Under the pieces are notes generated by a model that worked only from the letters and a program-made list of their open reading frames with translations, made no database searches and had not been told where the DNA came from. A DNA stretch of 64,000 nt from Candidatus Nitrosocosmicus franklandus. Lineage in GTDB: Archaea > Thermoproteota > Nitrososphaeria > Nitrososphaerales > Nitrososphaeraceae. The stretch spans positions 2,399,854 to 2,463,853 of the forward strand of contig NZ_LR216287.1 in the NCBI RefSeq assembly GCF_900696045.1. The letters run 5' to 3'. Shown one piece after another: positions 1 through 8,700 of this stretch (positions within the stretch are counted from its first letter, which is position 1; every line of letters begins with the position of its first letter). A program made the translations under genes and the position numbers.

Positions 1-334
1 CTATCATGTAATCGTTGCCACCATAGCAGATCATGGTTTTGGATTTGATCATCTTTGAGATAGAATCTGTCAATCTTTTGCCTCTTTCGGATGGTATAAC
101 CTCGCATCCTCTTGACGTAGTCTGTGCTCTATAATATTCTAATCTTGGCACAATTAATTTGGTATTTAGGTCCTGGTCAATTATCAAGATGCCTTCACCC
201 CAAAAACCAGTGTAGTAAAATATATCCTCGGGTTTATCAATAACCATAATTAATCTTTGGTGTTGCTTAATTTTGCCAAGTTTTTTTTCTATTGAGATCA
301 ACAATCTTTGCTTTCTAATATCAGGTTTTTTCAT
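1..334 (-). CDS. M24-family (Xaa-Pro dipeptidase-like) peptidase, N-terminal part
   Basis: Reading from an ATG at 334 towards the window edge gives 111 residues without a stop; the gene continues outside the window. The translated segment resembles the creatinase N-terminal domain that precedes the metallopeptidase domain in Xaa-Pro dipeptidases: the stretch KPEDIFYYTGFWGEGILII matches the family's usual 'ENIYYLTGF' strand, followed by a predicted helix-strand pattern. The catalytic domain with its metal ligands lies outside, so activity cannot be judged. It is divergent from the aminotransferase at 413, with about 80 bp between them. Family assignment is moderately sure; substrate is unknown. 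Confidence 0.6.
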   Translation of the reverse strand, partial: MKKPDIRKQRLLISIEKKLGKIKQHQRLIMVIDKPEDIFYYTGFWGEGILIIDQDLNTKLIVPRLEYYRAQTTSRGCEVIPSERGKRLTDSISKMIKSKTMICYGGNDYMI

Positions 335-370
335 GCTTTATAACTAACAAAGGTAAAGATGTTGAATTAC

Positions 371-380
371 TTATAAATAA
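371..380 (+). promoter_or_regulatory. TATA-like box of the class V aminotransferase gene
   Basis: TTATAAATAA lies 30 nt before an in-frame TTG (401) and 42 nt before the ATG at 413. Archaeal TATA boxes sit about 25 nt before the transcript start, so the transcript would begin near 400. Inference from spacing only. Confidence 0.4.
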
Positions 381-412
381 CGGGAAAGTATGCTGTAAAT
401 TTGAAAGTTATA

Positions 413-1549
413 ATGGAATATTTAGTTATGTTGCCTGGCCCTACAAATGTGCCAAATAGGGTAATGAATGCAATGTTAGCTCCCGTTATTAATCATAGGA
501 GCGAAGATTTTAGAGTTTTATATAGATCTATTATAGAAAAAACACAAAAGCTATTTCAAACTCAAAGCGATGTAATCTTGTTATCTTCCTCTGGTACTGG
601 CGCTGTAGAATCATCTGTGGTGAACCTCATAAGAAAAGGAGATAAGGTTGTAATTCCTGTTAATGGTGAGTTTAGTACAAGACTAGCTGACCTGATCGAT
701 AGTTGGGGTGGCCAATCTATTCGAATTGAGTCACCTTACGGAGAAAACCCTTCATATGACGAGTTTGAAGAGGTGTTTGATGAGCACAAGGATATAAAGG
801 CACTATATGTTGTATATAATGAAACCTCTACAGGAACAACTATTCGGTACATGGACAAGCTAGGCGATCTATGTGGCAGGAAAAATGCATTCTACATTGC
901 AGATTCTGTGTCTATATTGGGAGGAGATGAGTTGCCTGTAGATAAATGGAATATTGATATCTGTGTAACCGCCTCTCAAAAGGCTATTGCCGCTCCTCCT
1001 GGCGTATCTCCAATTTCGGTTAGTCCTAAAGCAAAAAAATACATCCAAGAAAACCCAGCACCTATTTTGTACTTTAATCTAAAGAGATATTTCAAATACT
1101 ATTCTGAGCATTTCGAAACACCATTTACACCAGCATTACCGTTGTGTTATGCTTACGATGAAGCTCTAAATCTAATATTTGAGGAGGGGCTTGAAAATCG
1201 TATAAAGAGACATCGTAAATGTGCTGATGCTTTTTATGAAGGATTGGGAGCTATGGGCTTGACTCCATATGCTAAACCTGATGCAAGGAGCAACGTTGTA
1301 ATTGCTGTCAATTATCTGGAAGGCGTAGATGACAAGAAATTTAGAGATTTATTGTCAAACGAGTTCAAAGTTCTGGTGGCGGGTGGATTTGGAAACCTCA
1401 AAGGCAGAGTGTTCAGGATTGGATCAATGGGCGAAGTCAACAAATATCACGTTGTAAGGACTTTATCTGCAATCGAATCTGCGTTCAGAATGATGGGTAT
1501 TGATGTACCTTCGGGCTCGATAAATAAAGCAATATCGAAACTAAATTAA
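413..1549 (+). CDS. class V aminotransferase (alanine-glyoxylate / serine-pyruvate type)
   Basis: PLP-dependent fold-type I aminotransferase of the small-chain family that uses alanine, serine or glyoxylate. The N-terminal LPGPTNVP motif is the family hallmark. SSSGTGAVES forms the phosphate-binding loop, IADSVSILGG contains the aspartate that contacts the PLP pyridine nitrogen, and ASQKAIAAPPG holds the Schiff-base lysine. The full-length size (about 380 residues) fits the family. An in-frame TTG at 401 could add four residues and would suit a leaderless transcript; ATG 413 is preferred because homologues begin just before LPGPTN. Whether it serves glycine/serine metabolism or another amino-acid pathway cannot be told from sequence. 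Confidence 0.85.
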   Translation: MEYLVMLPGPTNVPNRVMNAMLAPVINHRSEDFRVLYRSIIEKTQKLFQTQSDVILLSSSGTGAVESSVVNLIRKGDKVVIPVNGEFSTRLADLIDSWGGQSIRIESPYGENPSYDEFEEVFDEHKDIKALYVVYNETSTGTTIRYMDKLGDLCGRKNAFYIADSVSILGGDELPVDKWNIDICVTASQKAIAAPPGVSPISVSPKAKKYIQENPAPILYFNLKRYFKYYSEHFETPFTPALPLCYAYDEALNLIFEEGLENRIKRHRKCADAFYEGLGAMGLTPYAKPDARSNVVIAVNYLEGVDDKKFRDLLSNEFKVLVAGGFGNLKGRVFRIGSMGEVNKYHVVRTLSAIESAFRMMGIDVPSGSINKAISKLN

Positions 1550-1568
1550 TTTTCACCTTTTATCAAAC

Positions 1569-1578
1569 TTAATATATG
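1569..1578 (+). promoter_or_regulatory. TATA-like box of the FKBP gene
   Basis: TTAATATATG is placed about 26 nt before the ATG at 1599, the spacing expected for a leaderless archaeal transcript. No Shine-Dalgarno sequence is visible before the ATG. Confidence 0.4.
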
Positions 1579-1598
1579 GAACCTTTATAGCGAATTTT

Positions 1599-2453
1599 AT
1601 GACATTAGAAAAAGGTTCTCTTATTCTACTAGATTATACTGCTAAGATTAAAGATTCTAATGAAATTTTTGAGACTACTCGTATAGAAGATGTAAAAAAC
1701 AATCCTGATTTTGATCCTAATAAGAAATATGAGCCACGTTTATTAGGTGTAGGTGAAGGCTGGGTCCTGAAGGGATTAGACGAGGCGTTACTTCAATCAA
1801 GTATTGGAACGCCTATAAATATAGAAATTCCTCCTGAAAAAGCATTCGGAGAAAGGGATCCATCAAAAGTTCGTATGATTCCATTACGAAAGTTAGGTGA
1901 AAAAGCCAACGAAGTGAATGTAGGTGATGTCATAGAAATAGATGATAGAATTGGTATTGTACGTTTCATTGGATCAGGTCGTGTACAAGTCGACTTTAAT
2001 CATAAATATGCAGGGAGAACGTTGGTATATGATGCAAATATTGTAAAAAAGTTAGAAAATGATGATGAAAAAATTTCAAACCTTATTAAACGTCGATTAC
2101 CCATAGAAACACAGGAAGTAAAATTTGAGATTAAGGATTCAGATTTGGAAATCTCTCTTCCTGAGAATACGTTTTTAATCGAAGGTATTCAAATCATAAA
2201 ACGGGGTATATCTGCAGATATTTTTAAGTTCGTTCCCTCATTAAAGAATATAATATTTGTTGAAAAATATACTAATCCATCTTCTACGATTGGAACCTCT
2301 ACCGAACTATCTGAAAAAACTAGTGAACCTGAGGAGAAAAACAATTCTGTCACTGAATCTGAGAATAAAAATACATTAGGCGAAAACAGTAAGAAAAATG
2401 AGGATAATAATCCTAAGGATGTAGCGTCTGAAAAATCAAAAAGTGAGCAATAA
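1599..2453 (+). CDS. FKBP-type peptidyl-prolyl cis-trans isomerase with acidic tail
   Basis: Folding catalyst of the archaeal FKBP (SlyD-like) family, which isomerises prolyl bonds and acts as a chaperone. Residues 1-90 start with the usual 'KGSLILLDYTAKIKDSN' strand and contain GEGWVLKGLDEAL and PPEKAFGERD, the family's substrate-pocket segments. An inserted domain follows (about 90-150: VGDVIEIDD, VDFNHKYAGRTLVYD), the IF/flap seen in archaeal long FKBPs. Residues 150-220 form an extra C-terminal domain found in archaeal 26-29 kDa FKBPs. The last 55 residues are low-complexity Ser/Asn/Glu/Lys and probably disordered. No signal peptide is seen, so it is probably cytoplasmic. Confidence 0.9.
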   Translation: MTLEKGSLILLDYTAKIKDSNEIFETTRIEDVKNNPDFDPNKKYEPRLLGVGEGWVLKGLDEALLQSSIGTPINIEIPPEKAFGERDPSKVRMIPLRKLGEKANEVNVGDVIEIDDRIGIVRFIGSGRVQVDFNHKYAGRTLVYDANIVKKLENDDEKISNLIKRRLPIETQEVKFEIKDSDLEISLPENTFLIEGIQIIKRGISADIFKFVPSLKNIIFVEKYTNPSSTIGTSTELSEKTSEPEEKNNSVTESENKNTLGENSKKNEDNNPKDVASEKSKSEQ

Positions 2454-2486
2454 CAATATGGGCAGATAATTTCTAATTATCCTCTC

Positions 2487-3560
2487 TTAATCTAAAATTC
2501 CTAATTCGGAAAAAATCTCCTGATATCGCATCCTACTCATTTCAATCTTATTTAATATTGTAAACCGCTCAGGTCGAATTTTTCTAGCGAGAAACATGGC
2601 TTCAATCATTTGATCCTTATCAACACTGATGTCCTTACAGGTTATGGGACACCCTATTCGTTTGAGTGCAAGTCTTATTTCTCTCCAGTCTAATCCATGC
2701 AACTTAGCCATTATAATAGTACCTATTCCAACTCTTTCACCATGCAATCCACATTTATTTTTTGTAATGTATTCTAATGCATGACTAAAGAGATGTTCGG
2801 ATCCAGAACATGGTCTGCTGCTACCTGCGATCCCTGCTGCAACTCCTGAACTAATTAATCCTTCTACAATGGTCCTTGTTATCTCGTCAGTTTTTTCTGA
2901 TTTGGTTATTTCTTTTGAAATATCTATAATCATTCTAGATCCCAAGAATGCTAACTTAGCTGCATATTCGCCAAAATACTCGTTGTTAAAATCCCTAGCC
3001 AATTCCCAATCTTTTACTGCAGTAGTCTTTGCAATCAAGTCGCCGCATCCACTTGCTAGAAGACGGTAAGGCGCATTGGATATTACTTCTAGGTCACAAA
3101 TAATTTCTAGTGGTGTTTCAGTCATTATAGAATAAGGTCTTTCGTTACCCTTAAGGGAAACAAACGGGCTGGATATTCCATCATGGGAGGCAGAGGTGGG
3201 TATACTTATGAATGAAATTTGTAGCCTATTTGCAATTAACTTGCCTAGATCAATACATCTACCTCCGCCCAAACCAATTATGAGGGAGATTCCTTTACCT
3301 TTCAACAACGTGGTAATTTCGTCGGCAAATTGAAAAGATGCTTCCTGTGCAATTATCCATTCAAATTCTAAGTTACATTCTGACAGGCTGTTTTCTATCA
3401 AACCCGATACTTTATCTTTAACCCTTGGTCCAGTCATAATGGCAATCTTCTTGGCATTTGAAATACTGTCCGTGATAAACATTCCACAATTCTTTAAAAT
3501 ATTATTTCCTACAATTACCTTCCTTGGTAACTGCATGATATGAGTCGAATTGTAACTCAT
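2487..3560 (-). CDS. egsA: sn-glycerol-1-phosphate dehydrogenase
   Basis: Makes sn-glycerol-1-phosphate from dihydroxyacetone phosphate with NAD(P)H, setting the stereochemistry of archaeal membrane lipids. At 357 residues it is full length. The nucleotide-binding loop IGLGGGRCIDLGK is at about 95-107 and PTSASHDGISSP, a G1PDH signature, at about 121-132. The likely zinc ligands are D174 (GCGDLIAK), H256 (SGSEHLFSH) and H273 (GLHGERVG), as in characterised archaeal G1PDH. It is convergent with the FKBP gene and starts with ATG at 3560. The D-H-H set and the GLHGERV motif distinguish it from glycerol or iron alcohol dehydrogenases. Confidence 0.95.
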   Translation of the reverse strand: MSYNSTHIMQLPRKVIVGNNILKNCGMFITDSISNAKKIAIMTGPRVKDKVSGLIENSLSECNLEFEWIIAQEASFQFADEITTLLKGKGISLIIGLGGGRCIDLGKLIANRLQISFISIPTSASHDGISSPFVSLKGNERPYSIMTETPLEIICDLEVISNAPYRLLASGCGDLIAKTTAVKDWELARDFNNEYFGEYAAKLAFLGSRMIIDISKEITKSEKTDEITRTIVEGLISSGVAAGIAGSSRPCSGSEHLFSHALEYITKNKCGLHGERVGIGTIIMAKLHGLDWREIRLALKRIGCPITCKDISVDKDQMIEAMFLARKIRPERFTILNKIEMSRMRYQEIFSELGILD

Positions 3561-3614
3561 TTGAACGTAAATAATAAGAAAATTTTTGAGAAAAACTATT
3601 AAAGTTTTTTTAAA

Positions 3615-3953
3615 TTACTCTTCAGTTTTAGCTTCTACCAAATCTGCCGTAGCATAACCTCTTCCGACACGGGTGATTTTTACTTTCACCTTGTCTCCTA
3701 CTTTTGTATTGGGAACAAAAATTACTAATCCTTGAATCCTTCCTACACCTGCATCTCCTCTTTTGCTCATTGATTCTATATCAATTTCATGTTCTTCCCC
3801 TGCATTAACTGGTGATGGTTTAAAAAATCTATTGTAGCTTCCACCTCCATTACTACCTCCATTTTCATTTCTTCTGTTAGAAAACCTTCTTTGACCATTG
3901 TCAGCTTGTGAAATTTGTTCTATTCCTGATGGTTGTGATTCACTATTTTCCAA
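3615..3953 (-). CDS. TRAM-domain small RNA-binding protein
   Basis: A 112-residue protein starting at TTG 3953. Residues 1-50 are Ser/Asn/Gly-rich and probably disordered. Residues 53-110 form a TRAM OB-fold: EHEIDIESMSKRGDAGVGRIQG, then IFVPNTKVGDKVKVKITRVGRGYATADLVE. Free-standing TRAM proteins are abundant in archaea and bind tRNA or mRNA as RNA chaperones; the RNA partner here is unknown. It is divergent from the EgtB gene at 4061. An AT-rich TATA-like stretch about 25 nt upstream of the TTG (around 3970-3982) would fit a leaderless transcript. Confidence 0.85.
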   Translation of the reverse strand: MENSESQPSGIEQISQADNGQRRFSNRRNENGGSNGGGSYNRFFKPSPVNAGEEHEIDIESMSKRGDAGVGRIQGLVIFVPNTKVGDKVKVKITRVGRGYATADLVEAKTEE

Positions 3954-4060
3954 TCTATATCAGTACACTACTATAATATTATTGGCTATTTCAACTTTGA
4001 TATTACAGAGCCATTAATGCTAAAGTATATTAAAATACTTTTTTGTTTACTATAAAGTAA

Positions 4061-5404
4061 ATGCAGATCTCTTTGCAACTGGAAGGATTATGTAAGGATT
4101 TTATTGAAGTCAGGAACAAGACCATGGAGCTCTTTTCTCCATTGGGTGTAGAGGATGCAGTTATCCAATCCAGTGACTTTGGTAGTCCTCCAAACTGGCA
4201 TATAGCACATGTAACCTGGTTTTTTCATAAGATACTTGAGAAATACTCTGTCATTAGCATATCTCTAAAAGGTGATTATGACTTGTCATATTTAAACTCG
4301 TATTATCAGAAATACGGGTCTATACTGAAGAAAAGCGAGAGAGGCAAATACCCAAGACCTACTGTGTTACAAACAATAAAATACCGAAAAGAAATTGAGA
4401 AACTTTTTCTGGATTTTTTAAGGTTTGATACTATTAATTCAGTAGAAAATCCTTCTGGTCTAATTAGAGATATTCAGACAGCCATTAACCATGAAAGGCA
4501 ACATCAAGAACTTATGGTATATGATTTCCAACATTACTTTAGCCGTTTTGTAAATGAAAATGATAATTATTTTCCCAAATTTAGTTTCTCAATCAAACCA
4601 ATTAAGAAAATTCAAAAAGAAATGATTGAAATACCGGGAGGTATTTTTGTAATGGGTTTCAACGGAAACGGTTTTTGTTACGATAATGAATTACCTGCGC
4701 ACAAAGTTTATCTCAATGATTACAAGATTGACAATTCTTTAGTTACTAATAAAGAATACATCGAATTTATTGAATCAGGGGGATATCAAAACTATAGATA
4801 TTGGCTTGCAGATGGATGGGATATTGTAATAGAGAGAGACTGGACTTCTCCATTATATTGGAATTTTGATAAAGATAGAAATAGGTGGATCAAGAAAGAT
4901 TTTAGAGGAGTTCATGAAATTAGAGATTATGAACCAGTAACAAATGTGAGTTACTACGAGGCGGATGCATTTTGTAAATGGGCGAAAAAAAGATTACCCA
5001 CTGAAGCTGAATGGGAAAAGGCAGCTTCTTGGGATCCTACTACAGAGTCTAAAACCCTTTATCCTTGGGGAAATAACGCGGTAACAACTGAACATGCTAA
5101 TTTGCTAGAAACGTATATCTGGCACCCTACAGAAGTAGGATGTTTTCCTAAAGGTAGGAGTCATCTTGGCTGTTACCAAATGCTAGGTGATGTTTGGGAA
5201 TGGACTTCATCAGAATATTCGTTATATCCGGGGTTCGTATCAAGATTTGAGGAATATACAGACAAATGGGCTATAAATCAAAAAGTGCTTAGGGGTGGTT
5301 GTTTTGCTACCCCTACTAAACAAATCCGAAATAGTTATAGGAACTATTTTAAACCTCACGAAAGGATCCTTTTTTCTGGCTTTCGATGTGCTATGGATGC
5401 CTAG
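4061..5404 (+). CDS. egtB: EgtB-like hercynine oxygenase (DinB_2 + FGE-sulfatase domains)
   Basis: Two-domain non-haem iron enzyme related to EgtB, which joins a thiol to hercynine in ergothioneine synthesis. The N-terminal four-helix DinB-like domain (about 1-155) supplies the iron ligands: a histidine in NWHIAHVTWFF (H47 or H50) plus H144 and H148 in INHERQHQE, matching the family HxxxHxE pattern. The formylglycine-generating-enzyme-like domain (about 185-446) begins IPGGIFVMGFNGNGFCYDNE and ends with the conserved RGGCFATP...RNSYRNYF...FSGFRCA. No EgtD methyltransferase lies beside it. OvoA or selenoneine-type homologues share this architecture, so the exact sulfur product is inferred. ATG 4061 follows an AT-rich box at about 4024-4038. 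Confidence 0.8.
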   Translation: MQISLQLEGLCKDFIEVRNKTMELFSPLGVEDAVIQSSDFGSPPNWHIAHVTWFFHKILEKYSVISISLKGDYDLSYLNSYYQKYGSILKKSERGKYPRPTVLQTIKYRKEIEKLFLDFLRFDTINSVENPSGLIRDIQTAINHERQHQELMVYDFQHYFSRFVNENDNYFPKFSFSIKPIKKIQKEMIEIPGGIFVMGFNGNGFCYDNELPAHKVYLNDYKIDNSLVTNKEYIEFIESGGYQNYRYWLADGWDIVIERDWTSPLYWNFDKDRNRWIKKDFRGVHEIRDYEPVTNVSYYEADAFCKWAKKRLPTEAEWEKAASWDPTTESKTLYPWGNNAVTTEHANLLETYIWHPTEVGCFPKGRSHLGCYQMLGDVWEWTSSEYSLYPGFVSRFEEYTDKWAINQKVLRGGCFATPTKQIRNSYRNYFKPHERILFSGFRCAMDA

Positions 5405-5436
5405 TTCTTTTCTGAATTTGTTTGCAACCTAAATAC

Positions 5437-7209
5437 TTAATCTTCCACCTTCAATTTTAATTTCTTCATTATGGTAAAATCTTGGCTTTCAACTCCGACC
5501 ATCAGATTATGGTCTCCTGGTATAATGTAACTAACTGGTTTCAATATAATACTAAAACTATTAGAATTGAAATCCCTGTCAGTATAATTTCTGTTTAGCT
5601 GAATATATAGAATCTCTGGGTCAAATGTAGCATTTAACCCATTCAATCCACCATTAGGAGTCAATGTACTTGAAATGACGGGTCTCAGAGTCAGGATATC
5701 GTCATTATATGATAATGACTGGCTAGAAGAGGAATTGTTGTTCGTAACATATTTTGAACTTATGTTTATATCTAGTTTTAGAGTTTCATTATTATTTTTA
5801 TTACTCATATCTAGGTTGGATGGGCTTACTGATAGCGAAATAGGTAATGGTTTTTTCAGATCGACGTATCCTATTTTATTTTCAGATTGTTCTGTGAACC
5901 AAACACTAGAACTTTGATTATTTGCATTTTGAGATATTGCTGGTTCTATGTCAAATTGAAGAGCATTTGAATAACCACATTCTCTAATTGTGATATTTGG
6001 ATTACATGCCGAGTAAATAATATTTTGACTAGGTATCCAATATTCAATCAATGTGTCGTTTTGAGGAAAATATCTTGCTATTTTATTTCCAACATGTTCA
6101 TTAGTATATATCGTACCGTCTCTATCAGCCTTAATCCAATAAGGCAACGAGTTTTCATAGATGTTTATCGTATTATTTGATAAATCGTCAATCTCAATAC
6201 CATAAATTCTGGGTGATAGAGGAGATGTTACTATTTGCTCCATATCCGAAGTTGTTAAAATCCCATTGTCTCTCGGGGAAGGAATCTTATAAAAAGAACT
6301 AGTGGCATGATCAGTAACCCATAGGGTATCATTGGAATCCAAAGTAATACCCGTTGGTGATCTAAAAGAATCAGGTAGTTCGTAGATACTAAATTTCTTA
6401 TTTGTAATATCATACTTGATTAGAACACCTTTTTTTTCGAAAGCCAAGGCTGTTATCCATATATTATTTTTGGCTTTGTCAATTGCCAAAGCACCCAAAC
6501 CTATTTCATATCTTGGTATGCCTTGAAACATGTCATTCAATGGAATTTGTATTTCTTCAAATCCTTCAGAAGTACCATTAATCATCCTATCTACATTGCC
6601 ATGCCACAATGACAATGATCTTATTCCTACCAAATACAAATTATTATCATCTACAAAGTCTAGTGACACCGGGTATGAAGTAGAGTACGAGGTTGAAGAA
6701 AATGGTACGATAAATTGTTCAAATTCTTTCTGAATCTTATCAAATCTCCAAAGCGAGTTCAACTTTTCATCAGTAAACCAAACACTATTTCCAGAGTTGT
6801 CTATCTTCATGTCCCAACTCCAAGAATTACCTAACGGAAGGCCCCTTGAAAACCATACTGGAATGACATAAGAATTGAATGTTTGATTCGATAGGTTATA
6901 CTCGAACAGAGTGCCATTCCTCGTCCCAATGAACCATACTTTGTCGTCTTTTTCATCAAAGGCTATGGAAATCGGCATGCTGCAATTTTCTGGAATTCCT
7001 ATTTCCTTTATGTAAGCATTAAAGTTCAACTTGGTGTTATTACCGCAATTCCATTTTTCAAACACTGAAATTTGATCCAAGGATGTCTTTGATGCAGAGG
7101 AGGCTTCTACAAATTGGACAATATCTGGATTATGAGTAGTTAAAGACAGTGAGGGAAAAAAGAGGAAGCAACCGAATAGGGAACAAATTAAAAAGTTTTT
7201 TACAATCAA
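5437..7209 (-). CDS. secreted streptogramin-lyase-like (Vgb/SMP-30) beta-propeller protein
   Basis: 590 residues with an N-terminal hydrophobic signal segment (residues 5-25, FLICSLFGCFLFFPSL) ending near an Ala/Ser-rich stretch, so it is probably exported. The body (about 50-440) shows repeated blade motifs such as DDKVWFIGTRNGTLFEYN, NSVWFTDEKLNSLWRFD, NDTLWVTDHATSSFYKI and SSVWFTEQSENKIGYVD, typical of the Vgb/SMP-30/NHL propeller group. The remaining C-terminal 150 residues look like a beta-sandwich domain. Many Asn-X-Ser/Thr sites suggest N-glycosylation outside the cell. Vgb proper linearises streptogramin B antibiotics, but propeller similarity alone does not show that activity; a binding or surface-sensing role is as likely. 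Confidence 0.7.
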   Translation of the reverse strand: MIVKNFLICSLFGCFLFFPSLSLTTHNPDIVQFVEASSASKTSLDQISVFEKWNCGNNTKLNFNAYIKEIGIPENCSMPISIAFDEKDDKVWFIGTRNGTLFEYNLSNQTFNSYVIPVWFSRGLPLGNSWSWDMKIDNSGNSVWFTDEKLNSLWRFDKIQKEFEQFIVPFSSTSYSTSYPVSLDFVDDNNLYLVGIRSLSLWHGNVDRMINGTSEGFEEIQIPLNDMFQGIPRYEIGLGALAIDKAKNNIWITALAFEKKGVLIKYDITNKKFSIYELPDSFRSPTGITLDSNDTLWVTDHATSSFYKIPSPRDNGILTTSDMEQIVTSPLSPRIYGIEIDDLSNNTINIYENSLPYWIKADRDGTIYTNEHVGNKIARYFPQNDTLIEYWIPSQNIIYSACNPNITIRECGYSNALQFDIEPAISQNANNQSSSVWFTEQSENKIGYVDLKKPLPISLSVSPSNLDMSNKNNNETLKLDINISSKYVTNNNSSSSQSLSYNDDILTLRPVISSTLTPNGGLNGLNATFDPEILYIQLNRNYTDRDFNSNSFSIILKPVSYIIPGDHNLMVGVESQDFTIMKKLKLKVED

Positions 7210-7547
7210 TTAGTGTAATCAGTATTCCAACTTTTTGCTATTTACGTTTTTTGTGACGCAAGTATCAAGATCTTTGCTCCAGATAAACTATTTTGGTATA
7301 ATGGATTTCGACGTTCCCAGATTCAATCATATTTTGATCTCAAAGAGAATACACGTAGTTACTTATTTATGAACGAATAATTTGATAGTCTTGATTGTTT
7401 TAATGCATCATTATCCAAGCCAAAATTTTGTAGAAATTGATAGTGGAGTAGCTCATCAGCACCCAAAGACAAATATTTCTTCTAGATGATTGTCGATGTT
7501 GTACAAGTTAGCATAACTTATATTTTGGATTCAAGGATTGGCTGGAT
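7210..7547. other. intergenic region between the propeller gene and the eS1 operon
   Basis: 338 bp between divergent genes. A TATA-like box for the eS1 gene is at 7517-7526. One 28-codon ATG frame (7404-7490, + strand) is open but has no supporting features. No tRNA, repeat or hairpin was recognised. Confidence 0.5.
7517..7526 (+). promoter_or_regulatory. TATA-like box of the eS1 operon
   Basis: CTTATATTTT lies 22-31 nt before the ATG at 7548, the spacing of a leaderless archaeal promoter. Confidence 0.45.
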
Positions 7548-8273
7548 ATGGCAAAAGGTTCCAGACGTGGGGGCAGAGTTCGTGATAAATGGAGAGATAA
7601 ACAGTGGATTGTGGTAAATGCACCAGCAGCTTTTGATCAGGTACCCCTTAATTATATTCCAGTTTCGGATGTAACTAATGCAAAAGGAAGAGTGATAGAA
7701 AACACCTTATATGACATACTTAAACAGGATCCTACTCAACATCAAACAAAGATCTTTGTACAAATTGATCGAATTAATGCAGGCATAGCATCGACAATAT
7801 TCAAGGGTCATGAATACGCAAAAGAATTCCTTAGGAGTCTTATTAGACGGGGTAGCTCGATGATAAATTTTGTAGATGAATATACAACAGCTGATGGCTA
7901 TCTGTTCCGTGTATCAGTTACTGCCTTTAGTCAAAGAAGAATTAATTCGGCAAAGAAACATGAAATTAGGTTATCTATGGACAGAGTGTTAAGAGAAAAA
8001 ATTCCTGCATTGACATTAAATGACTTTATAAAGGAAGTAACTATGGGAAAAATGGCTTCCGAAATGATGGAGGAAGCAAAGAAAATAGCTGTTATTAGGC
8101 ATGTTGGCGTACGTAAAACTAAGCTTATTTCATCACCACTTCAGACTGAAGAAACCAAAGTAAATTCTAACGATTCAGACGAGATAGAATCCATCTCAGA
8201 CGAAAAAGTAAATTCTAACGATTCAGACGAGATAGAATCCATCTCAGACGAAAAAGTAAATTCAAATACTTAA
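7548..8273 (+). CDS. rps3ae: 30S ribosomal protein eS1 (S3Ae)
   Basis: Archaeal/eukaryotic small-subunit protein eS1, located at the mRNA exit side of the ribosome. The N-terminus MAKGSRRGGRVRDKWRDKQW and the block GRVIENTLYDIL, KIFVQIDRI, GHEYAKEFLRSLIRRGSSMI and FRVSVTAFSQRRINSAK cover the whole family domain (about 1-195). The C-terminal 45 residues are an acidic tail made of an exact 16-residue tandem repeat that starts VNSNDSDE, encoded by two identical 48-bp units. It heads a gene string with an exosome-like RNA-binding protein and two RNase P proteins. Confidence 0.95.
   Translation: MAKGSRRGGRVRDKWRDKQWIVVNAPAAFDQVPLNYIPVSDVTNAKGRVIENTLYDILKQDPTQHQTKIFVQIDRINAGIASTIFKGHEYAKEFLRSLIRRGSSMINFVDEYTTADGYLFRVSVTAFSQRRINSAKKHEIRLSMDRVLREKIPALTLNDFIKEVTMGKMASEMMEEAKKIAVIRHVGVRKTKLISSPLQTEETKVNSNDSDEIESISDEKVNSNDSDEIESISDEKVNSNT
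8160..8263 (+). repeat. 48-bp tandem repeat inside the eS1 gene
   Basis: Unit 1 is 8160-8207 and unit 2 is 8208-8255; they are identical, and a third, 8-bp partial unit follows (8256-8263). Each unit encodes 16 residues rich in Asp, Glu and Ser. Exact identity at DNA level points to recent expansion or continuing slippage. Confidence 0.95.
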
Positions 8274-8305
8274 GAGCAAAAGATAAAAGAATACAATCTA
8301 AAACA

Positions 8306-8695
8306 TTGTTTTCCTCTCTTGATGTTTCGGTACTTGCACATGCTACTGAGGATGAAAACAAAATCATAAATCTCATACTCAATTACTTTAATAAATCATC
8401 ACAATCAAAACAGGTTAAAATCATAAAAACTGAGGGTCATTGGAAAAATCCTATTACACGAATTAATATAACATTCCAAAAAAATATAGAGGAATATTTT
8501 AGCGATATTATGAAAGACCTTGCTACTATCTATGGTAAGGAAGAATTGGATTTATATCTGAAAAACAACGTTGATCTAAGAGGATCTATTTATATCAGAC
8601 TCGACAAACAGAAACTTTGCGATGGGAAATTAGATCTGTCTGATAATGATGCAATTAGATTAGTGTTCAGACGAAAAGGAAAATTTGAAAAGTAA
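8306..8695 (+). CDS. RNA-binding protein of the archaeal exosome-linked family (COG1325-like)
   Basis: 129 residues, starting at TTG 8306. The first strand (FSSLDVSVLAHATEDENKII) and the segment EGHWKNPITRINITFQ match the small alpha/beta RNA-binding family found next to exosome and RNase P genes in archaea. The last part, GSIYIRLDKQKLCDGKLDLSDND, fits the same family, where a final strand carries 'RLDKQ'. It lies 32 nt after eS1 and 5 nt before the Rpp30 gene, so it is probably co-transcribed. The family name 'exosome subunit' rests on genomic context rather than biochemistry. Confidence 0.75.
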   Translation: MFSSLDVSVLAHATEDENKIINLILNYFNKSSQSKQVKIIKTEGHWKNPITRINITFQKNIEEYFSDIMKDLATIYGKEELDLYLKNNVDLRGSIYIRLDKQKLCDGKLDLSDNDAIRLVFRRKGKFEK

Positions 8696-8700
8696 CTAAT

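Noticed and set aside
7404-7490. 28-codon ATG frame before the eS1 operon
   Set aside because: No motif, no ribosome site and it overlaps the promoter region.
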